A stretch of DNA of 64,000 nucleotides. Origin: Falsihalocynthiibacter sp042445055. GTDB lineage: Bacteria > Pseudomonadota > Alphaproteobacteria > Rhodobacterales > Rhodobacteraceae. The first letter of the stretch is position 1. Each line of letters begins with the position of its first letter. Below are positions 58,969-64,000 of this stretch, piece after piece. Under the pieces are notes generated by a model. That model did no database searches. It saw nothing but the letters and a program-made list of their open reading frames with translations, and was not told where the DNA came from. The stretch spans positions 1,922,001 to 1,986,000 of the forward strand of contig NZ_CP170339.1 in the NCBI RefSeq assembly GCF_042445055.1. Reading direction: 5' to 3'. The position numbers and the translations under genes were made by a program.

Positions 58969-61128
58969 ATGCAAGAGCCAACCATCACCGAAGATCTAAT
59001 CGCGAGTCACGGCCTAAGCCCTGATGAATACGCCCGCATCCTAGAGATCATCGGTCGCACGCCAACCTTTACCGAACTCGGTATTTTCTCGGCGATGTGG
59101 AACGAGCACTGCTCTTATAAGTCCTCCAAGAAATGGCTCCGCACTCTTCCTACCGAAGGCCCACAAGTTATCTGCGGCCCAGGCGAAAACGCTGGCATTG
59201 TTGATATCGGCGACGGCCAGTGCGTCGTGTTCAAAATGGAGAGCCACAACCACCCAAGCTATATCGAGCCCTATCAGGGTGCCGCGACAGGCGTTGGCGG
59301 CATCCTTCGCGATGTCTTCACTATGGGCGCGCGCCCCATTGCCGCGATGAACAGCCTGTCCTTCGGCCTTCCCTCCCTCCCCAAGACAAAGCAGGTCGTG
59401 AATGGCGTGGTTGAGGGCGTTGGCGGCTATGGTAACTGTTTCGGTGTTCCAACCGTGGGCGGCGAAGTGCGCTTTCACGCCGCCTATAACGGCAACTGCC
59501 TTGTGAATGCTTTCGCGGCGGGCCTTGCCGATACCGACAAGATTTTCTACTCCGCCGCTTCAGGCGTTGGGATGCCCGTTGTTTACCTTGGCGCTAAAAC
59601 GGGCCGTGACGGCGTTGGCGGCGCAACGATGGCTTCTGCGGAGTTTGACGACACAATCGAAGAGAAGCGCCCCACCGTTCAGGTTGGCGACCCCTTCACC
59701 GAAAAACGCCTGATGGAGGCCACGCTCGAACTGATGGCCACCGGTGCCGTGATTTCGATCCAAGACATGGGCGCGGCTGGTTTGACCTGCTCGGCCGTGG
59801 AAATGGGCGACAAAGGCGGGCTGGGCGTAAAACTCAACCTTGAGAACGTCCCTCAACGCGAAGAGAACATGACCGCCTACGAGATGATGCTCTCGGAGAG
59901 CCAAGAGCGGATGTTGATGGTTCTGAAACCAGAACTCGAAGCCGAAGCGCGCGCTGTTTTCGTGAAGTGGGATCTGGATTTCGCCATCGTAGGAGAAACC
60001 ATCGCAGAGGACCGCTTCCTCGTAATGCACAACGGCGAGGTTAAGGCCGATCTGCCATTGGCGACGCTTTCCGGCTCGGCCCCTGAATATGACCGCCCGT
60101 GGGTCGAAACACCGCCCGCCGAGGCCCTCGAAGATGTGCCCGGCATTGATCCAATTGACGGTCTCAAGGCGCTGATTTCAAGCCCGAACTACGCCTCCAA
60201 GCATTGGGTGTACGAGCAATACGATACAATGGTTATGGCCGATACCGTCCGCAATCCGGGCGCGGGCGCAGGGATCGTTCGGGTGCATGGCACCGACAAA
60301 CAGCTTGCCTTCACTTCCGACGTAACCCCCCGTTATGTAAAAGCAAATCCTGTCGAAGGCGGCAAGCAAGCCGTCGCCGAGGCCTATCGCAACCTGTCAT
60401 CTGTTGGAGCCCGCCCGCTGGCGACGACCGACAACATGAATTTCGGCAACCCTGAAAAGCCCGAGATCATGGGCCAGTTCGTCGGTGCAATCAAAGGTAT
60501 CGGAGAAGCGGTACTCGCGCTGGATATGCCCATCGTTTCGGGCAACGTGAGCCTTTACAATGAGACAGACGGCAAAGGCATCCTACCCACACCAACAATC
60601 GGTGCCGTTGGCCTGATCGAAGCTGACCAAGAACCAATCATCGGCGAAGTTCGCGACGGGCATATCGCCCTATTGATCGGTGAAACCCACGGACATTTGG
60701 GCCAATCCGCCCTCCTCGCCGAAGTATTCGGCCGCGAAGAAGGCGACGCGCCACGCGTTGACCTTGCCGCCGAGAAAACAAACGGCGAGTTCATTCGCGC
60801 GAACCGCGACCTGATCAAAGCCTGTACCGATATTTCGGACGGTGGGCTGGCACTTGCGGCATTCGAGATCGCAGAAAGCGCGGGCGTCGGTGTTTCTCTC
60901 GATAGTAGCGACACGCCATTGTTGTTCGGAGAGGATCAGGCGCGCTATTTGGTCGCCTGTAACTTTGATCAAGCCGAAGCCCTCATGAGCGCTGCCAGCG
61001 CCGCGGGTGTTGCCATCGAAACTGTCGGCAAGTTCGGCGGCGATATGGTTCACTACGGAAGCTCCTCTGCCTCGTTGAGCGAACTCTCGGAAGTGTACCG
61101 CACTAGTTTTGCGGCCAGTGTCGCCTAA
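58969..61128 (+). CDS. purL: Phosphoribosylformylglycinamidine synthase subunit II
   Basis: 719 residues, small-type PurL that works with PurS and PurQ. Fourth step of purine synthesis, ATP-dependent amidation of FGAR. Motifs: FSAMWNEHCSYKSSK, VVFKMESHNHPSYIEPYQGA, GVGGILRDVFTMGARP, QDMGAAGLTCSAVEMGDKGG, and the second AIRS-type half with CTDISDGGLALAAFE. The start at 58969 is favoured by GGGGA 5 nt upstream over one four codons earlier. The next gene starts inside its last codons. Confidence 0.96.
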   Translation: MQEPTITEDLIASHGLSPDEYARILEIIGRTPTFTELGIFSAMWNEHCSYKSSKKWLRTLPTEGPQVICGPGENAGIVDIGDGQCVVFKMESHNHPSYIEPYQGAATGVGGILRDVFTMGARPIAAMNSLSFGLPSLPKTKQVVNGVVEGVGGYGNCFGVPTVGGEVRFHAAYNGNCLVNAFAAGLADTDKIFYSAASGVGMPVVYLGAKTGRDGVGGATMASAEFDDTIEEKRPTVQVGDPFTEKRLMEATLELMATGAVISIQDMGAAGLTCSAVEMGDKGGLGVKLNLENVPQREENMTAYEMMLSESQERMLMVLKPELEAEARAVFVKWDLDFAIVGETIAEDRFLVMHNGEVKADLPLATLSGSAPEYDRPWVETPPAEALEDVPGIDPIDGLKALISSPNYASKHWVYEQYDTMVMADTVRNPGAGAGIVRVHGTDKQLAFTSDVTPRYVKANPVEGGKQAVAEAYRNLSSVGARPLATTDNMNFGNPEKPEIMGQFVGAIKGIGEAVLALDMPIVSGNVSLYNETDGKGILPTPTIGAVGLIEADQEPIIGEVRDGHIALLIGETHGHLGQSALLAEVFGREEGDAPRVDLAAEKTNGEFIRANRDLIKACTDISDGGLALAAFEIAESAGVGVSLDSSDTPLLFGEDQARYLVACNFDQAEALMSAASAAGVAIETVGKFGGDMVHYGSSSASLSELSEVYRTSFAASVA

Positions 61129-61666
61129 CCAAGACACGATATCTGCCGCCCTGCGGCCTGACTGTGCGCGCTGCGCGGCCCTTTGCTGCGTGGCGCTCTA
61201 TATCGACAAATCCGACAAGTTCGCCTTTGAAAAACCGGCCGGTGTTACGTGCCGGAATCTGACGGGTGATGATCGCTGCAAAATTCATAATACGCTTGAA
61301 GAACAAGGATGTAGCGGCTGCATCGACTATACCTGCGATGGCGCGGGACAGCGCGTTGTCCAAGACCTTTACGGCGGCATATCATGGCAAAAGCGGCCCG
61401 AAACCCTAGCCCCAATGAGCGAAGATTTTGCCAAGATGCGCCGCATTCACGATCTTCTGACGCTCCTTGCTGCGGCGCGTAAGCTTCGACTATCGGACCC
61501 GATCGTGGCCGAGTTGGATGGGTATATTCAACGTCTACTGCCGCAAGAGGACTGGAGCAGAGAAACCTTTGATGCGTTTGACGAAATCGCGATAAAATCC
61601 GAGGTCACCTCATTCCTGCAACGGTTGCGCGAACACCTACCGCCTCCCGCATCGAAATTGTCATAG
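61118..61666 (+). CDS. Cys-rich protein with CxxCxxxCC motif, function unknown
   Basis: 182 residues. Nine cysteines lie in the first 73 residues: 16, 19, 23, 24, 45, 54, 65, 68 and 73, with His57, in the order DCARCAALCCVAL, GVTCRNL, RCKIH, GCSGCIDYTC. FEKPAG and GAGQRVVQDLYGG follow. The same block appears, as I recall, at the N-terminus of some pentapeptide-repeat proteins of actinobacteria, but no such repeats occur here; the rest is helical. The GTG start at 61118 overlaps purL by 11 bp. Downstream are bolA and grxD, both Fe-S cofactor genes, so a metal-binding role is plausible but unproven. Confidence 0.8.
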   Translation: MSPNQDTISAALRPDCARCAALCCVALYIDKSDKFAFEKPAGVTCRNLTGDDRCKIHNTLEEQGCSGCIDYTCDGAGQRVVQDLYGGISWQKRPETLAPMSEDFAKMRRIHDLLTLLAAARKLRLSDPIVAELDGYIQRLLPQEDWSRETFDAFDEIAIKSEVTSFLQRLREHLPPPASKLS

Positions 61667-61737
61667 AATCCGCACTTAACCCGCCTTGAACTCTCAGAAT
61701 GTCGGGACTAGATTTGAGGCAACGAAAGAGGTGCTCA

Positions 61738-61980
61738 ATGGCGATGCAAGCCCAAGAAATAGAAGACCTGATCCGCGCGGGATTTCCCGATGCAAAAATT
61801 ACAATCACAGACCTGGCAGGCGATGGAAATCATTGGGCCGCCGAGGTGATTGATGAAAGCTTTCGCGGCAAAAACCGCGTTCAACAACAACGCGCCGTTT
61901 ACGCAAGCCTGAAGGGCGCAATGGATGGAAACGCGGGTGCGCTTCATGCGCTGGCACTCACAACTAAAGTGCCCGAATAG
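61738..61980 (+). CDS. BolA-family protein
   Basis: 80 residues. The BolA core is clear: MQAQEIEDLIRAGFPDA, DLAGDGNHWAAEVID, FRGKNRVQQQRAVYASL and the conserved His in GALHALALTTKVPE. BolA proteins form [2Fe-2S]-bridged pairs with monothiol glutaredoxins; the partner gene lies 45 bp downstream. I choose the start at 61738 with AGAGG at about 6 nt; an earlier frame start at 61699 lacks support. Confidence 0.92.
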   Translation: MAMQAQEIEDLIRAGFPDAKITITDLAGDGNHWAAEVIDESFRGKNRVQQQRAVYASLKGAMDGNAGALHALALTTKVPE

Positions 61981-62025
61981 CCGCCCCAAACTAACGCCGC
62001 ATCTGTGGCAGAAAAGGATGCTCCC

Positions 62026-62385
62026 ATGAGCGCAGAAGAACAAATCAAAGCGACCGTGACCGATAACGACGTTGTCCTCTTTATGAAGGGCACAAAAGAA
62101 ATGCCACAGTGTGGCTTCTCTAGCCGCGTTGCGGGCGTTCTGAATTTTATGGGCGTGGAATACAGCGATGTAAACGTCCTTGCGGATGATACAATTCGTC
62201 AAGGTATCAAGGACTATTCCGACTGGCCGACAATCCCGCAACTCTATGTTAAGGGCGAATTTGTTGGCGGTTGTGACATCATCACAGAGATGACGCTCTC
62301 TGGTGAATTGGACACATTGTTCGCTGAAAACGGCGTGGCATTCGATAAGGATGCCGCAGACAAGATCCGCGCTGCGAACGCCTAA
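62026..62385 (+). CDS. grxD: Monothiol glutaredoxin, Grx4 type
   Basis: 119 residues. The CGFS motif is at Cys29 (MPQCGFSSRV), with the glutathione-binding WPTIPQLYVKGEFVGGCDI. It carries a [2Fe-2S] cluster with glutathione and passes it on, and pairs with BolA. AAAGGA lies 7 nt before the ATG at 62026. Ends at a long terminator hairpin. Confidence 0.95.
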   Translation: MSAEEQIKATVTDNDVVLFMKGTKEMPQCGFSSRVAGVLNFMGVEYSDVNVLADDTIRQGIKDYSDWPTIPQLYVKGEFVGGCDIITEMTLSGELDTLFAENGVAFDKDAADKIRAANA

Positions 62386-62390
62386 GTTAA

Positions 62391-62432
62391 AAACGCGCCC
62401 ATCAGGTTAACTCTGATGGGCGCGTTTCTTTT
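62391..62432. terminator. 15-bp terminator between grxD and zapA
   Basis: AAACGCGCCCATCAG and CTGATGGGCGCGTTT form a perfect 15-bp stem with a GTTAACT loop, followed by CTTTT. The A-run on the other flank lets it act in both directions, serving the convergent grxD and zapA ends. Confidence 0.88.
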
Positions 62433-62817
62433 ATGCTTGAAGCTTTTCCTCGACTTCGCGGGCCAAAGCTTCTGATCGAGCGGCGATTTCCGCCATTGTT
62501 TCAAATACTTGCTCTGGAATAACCGGCACCGGCTCGGACACAGGTGGACGCTCGCGTAATTCGGTAATGAGCTGCTCCTGCGTTGCGATCTTGTCGTTCG
62601 CATGCTTCAAGCGCTCTTCGAGGCCCGCCGTCTTATCCGCAAGCATCAAACCCGCCATCAACAACATCCGCGCTTCTGGCATCCGTCCGATCTGAGAGGC
62701 GAGCACCGAAGCCTCCGCATCCAAAAGCGCTGCGGCGGAGTGAAGGAAATGCTCCTCTCCGTCCTGACAGCTCACTTCAAATTCGCGGCTTCCGATTTTT
62801 ACTTTTACTTCGGGCAT
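62431..62817 (-). CDS. zapA: Cell division protein ZapA
   Basis: 128 residues. The ZapA globular head has VKIGSREFEVSCQDGEEHFL and HSAAALLDAEASVLASQIGRMPEARMLLMAGLMLAD; the rest is a coiled coil (EERLKHANDKIATQEQLITELRE) and a second helix. ZapA cross-links FtsZ filaments at the division site. Its start overlaps the stop of the upstream coiled-coil gene. Confidence 0.92.
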   Translation of the reverse strand: MPEVKVKIGSREFEVSCQDGEEHFLHSAAALLDAEASVLASQIGRMPEARMLLMAGLMLADKTAGLEERLKHANDKIATQEQLITELRERPPVSEPVPVIPEQVFETMAEIAARSEALAREVEEKLQA

Positions 62818-63293
62818 TACGCTTCCTCCCCGATAATCTCGCTCAATTCTCCGAGCAAGCCGTCCATTTCATTTCGATCTGCCGTATGCACAGCGCGCAG
62901 CGCGACAAGCTCGGCTTCCATGGACTTGTTGATTACTTCGGGGTCATTTGCCGTCGCCGCGTCGCGCAGAGCGGCGTTATTCTCGCGTAGTTGCGCATTC
63001 ACGTTCTTGAGTGCAAGCGCGTCGGCCTCAACCGTTTTGAGCGCGACCTGAAGTTCCGCAACGCGTTTCTCCAGATTGGTGACTGTTTCCTCTTGGGTGG
63101 TTTTGATCGCAATAACCCGCGCCTCAAGTTGCGCGTTTACGGTGCGCTCACTCTCCAATGCCTTTTCAAGCGCGGCGATAGCGCCCTGATCTGGCGCAGT
63201 TTCGGCGGGCTTGGCTGTGCTGGCGTTTATTGTTTCGCTGATTTTTGAAAGGGCGGCCGTTATTCGGCGCTCGTAATCTACTATTTCGCTCAT
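62817..63293 (-). CDS. Coiled-coil protein upstream of zapA
   Basis: 158 residues. Starting MSEIVDYERRITAALSKI, it is almost entirely predicted coiled coil (KALESERTVNAQLEARVIAI, NLEKRVAELQVALKTVEADA), with an Ala/Pro break near 35. The start at 63293 has AGAGGAGA upstream; a longer frame to 63368 does not. It overlaps zapA by at least one base, so the two are cotranslated. By position it may act in division as ZapB-like or other Z-ring partner; no sequence signature proves this. Confidence 0.8.
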   Translation of the reverse strand: MSEIVDYERRITAALSKISETINASTAKPAETAPDQGAIAALEKALESERTVNAQLEARVIAIKTTQEETVTNLEKRVAELQVALKTVEADALALKNVNAQLRENNAALRDAATANDPEVINKSMEAELVALRAVHTADRNEMDGLLGELSEIIGEEA

Positions 63294-63575
63294 CTGCCTG
63301 TCTCCTCTTGCTGCGCTGTAAATCGGGCGATTTGGCGTATTTCGCCTTGTTAACGTCCCAAAATACACAATCTACGATGAATTCGTTAACACCCAGTGCG
63401 CAACGAATCGCCGCAAATTCGCGGATTTGTCCCAGTTTACAGTGGCGATTTCGGAAATGCGCCCCCTTTTGCGCCATTACTCGCGCCAAGAGGTTGATCG
63501 TTCTTGAACTTCACGCCGGGGGTGCTATCAAAACGCCGACACTTATCTCTAGGCCCGAACCAAAGGAATAATACC

Positions 63576-64000
63576 GTGGATATTGCTACACTTCGCAAAG
63601 AACATTCGGAACACTGGAAAAAGGCCGCTGCCATTCGTGTGCTTACACTTGACGCCGTTGCCGCCGCGAATTCCGGTCACTCGGGGATGCCAATGGGCAT
63701 GGCCGATGTTGCGACCGTTTTGTTTGAAAAGCACCTAAAATTTGATCCACAAAATCCACAATGGCCAGACCGCGACCGCTTTATTCTCTCGGCGGGTCAC
63801 GGCTCTATGCTTATCTATTCCTTGCTGCACCTGACCGGCTATGCCGACATGACGCTTGAGGAAATCAAGAACTTCCGCCAATGGGGCGCACGCACCGCTG
63901 GTCACCCTGAGTTCGGCCACGCCGCAGGGATTGAAACGACAACTGGCCCGCTTGGTCAGGGTATCGCCAACTCTGTTGGTTTTGCGATGGCTGAGGAAAT
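63576..64000 (+). CDS. tkt: Transketolase, 3' end beyond the window
   Basis: 141 codons are visible before the window ends. The product begins VDIATLRKEHSEHW (GTG start read as Met) and shows AANSGHSGMPMGMADVATVL and RFILSAGHGSMLIYSLLHLTGY, both TPP-domain signatures of transketolase, then GHPEFGHAAGIETTTGPLGQG. It transfers two-carbon units in the pentose phosphate pathway. AAAGGA lies 8 nt upstream of the GTG at 63576. Divergent from the coiled-coil and zapA pair. Confidence 0.94.
   Translation, partial: MDIATLRKEHSEHWKKAAAIRVLTLDAVAAANSGHSGMPMGMADVATVLFEKHLKFDPQNPQWPDRDRFILSAGHGSMLIYSLLHLTGYADMTLEEIKNFRQWGARTAGHPEFGHAAGIETTTGPLGQGIANSVGFAMAEE

Noticed and set aside
63340..63390. CtrA sites before tkt or the zapA pair
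   Set aside because: Two GTTAAC half-sites occur, but none with the TTAA-N7-TTAAC spacing.

Overview
This is a stretch of bacterial chromosome that reads as a member of the alphaproteobacterial family Rhodobacteraceae, probably the marine roseobacter group. The evidence is gene content and style: a LexA box of the alphaproteobacterial GAAC-N7-GAAC type, a B12-dependent ribonucleotide reductase NrdJ, an Entner-Doudoroff operon, a TakPQM-like TRAP transporter, small Rhodobacterales-type orphan proteins, and a holin/endolysin pair like that of the Rhodobacter gene transfer agent (GTA). Genes are tightly packed, often with ATGA or TAATG stop/start overlaps. I see no transposase, integrase, CRISPR array or rRNA. 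There is one tRNA (Pro, TGG).

Layout. 1-10 kb: a secreted protein made of 57-residue repeats (5' end outside the window), a PIN-domain protein coupled to an rRNA methyltransferase, the edd-eda operon behind a LacI-type palindrome, glnE with a small partner, a YbaK-type deacylase, a DUF2852 protein and an RDD membrane protein. 10-18.7 kb: the N-end-rule transferase bpt, then a TRAP operon (takP-takQ-takM order) divergent from a Cache-domain histidine kinase and a NarL-type response regulator, followed by a small soluble MCP-like protein. 18.7-21.4 kb: ilvBN behind a leader peptide and attenuator. 21.4-27.7 kb: nrdJ with an NrdR-like box, tRNA-Pro, a DUF192 protein, a double cold-shock protein and pdxH. 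27.8-33 kb: fabI, a LysE exporter, xanthine-guanine phosphoribosyltransferase, an aminotransferase and ppiD.

33-41 kb: trpE, an oppositely oriented YibQ-like deacetylase gene, trpGDC, moaC, moeA and lexA, the last with its own SOS-type promoter. 41-53 kb: comEC, gltX, gltA, an enoyl-CoA hydratase-like gene, and a leftward run argC-ccmE-endolysin-holin-ccmF-ccmH in which the two GTA-type lysis genes sit between cytochrome c maturation genes; murI lies upstream of argC. 53-64 kb: an acyltransferase, a fused indolepyruvate ferredoxin oxidoreductase divergent from a LysR regulator, a 440-bp non-coding segment with palindromes and a strong terminator (candidate small RNA), then purL, a nine-cysteine protein, bolA and a monothiol glutaredoxin, and finally zapA with a coiled-coil gene and the start of transketolase.

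The themes are core metabolism (Entner-Doudoroff, branched-chain amino acids, tryptophan, purine, TCA entry) and housekeeping. The least ordinary parts are regulatory or non-coding (ilv attenuator, TRAP intercistronic hairpin and repeated upstream motifs, the region before purL), the GTA-type lysis pair, the repeat protein at the left edge and the Cys-rich protein next to Fe-S cofactor genes. Functional calls come from motif recognition by eye and memory of families; no database search was possible.
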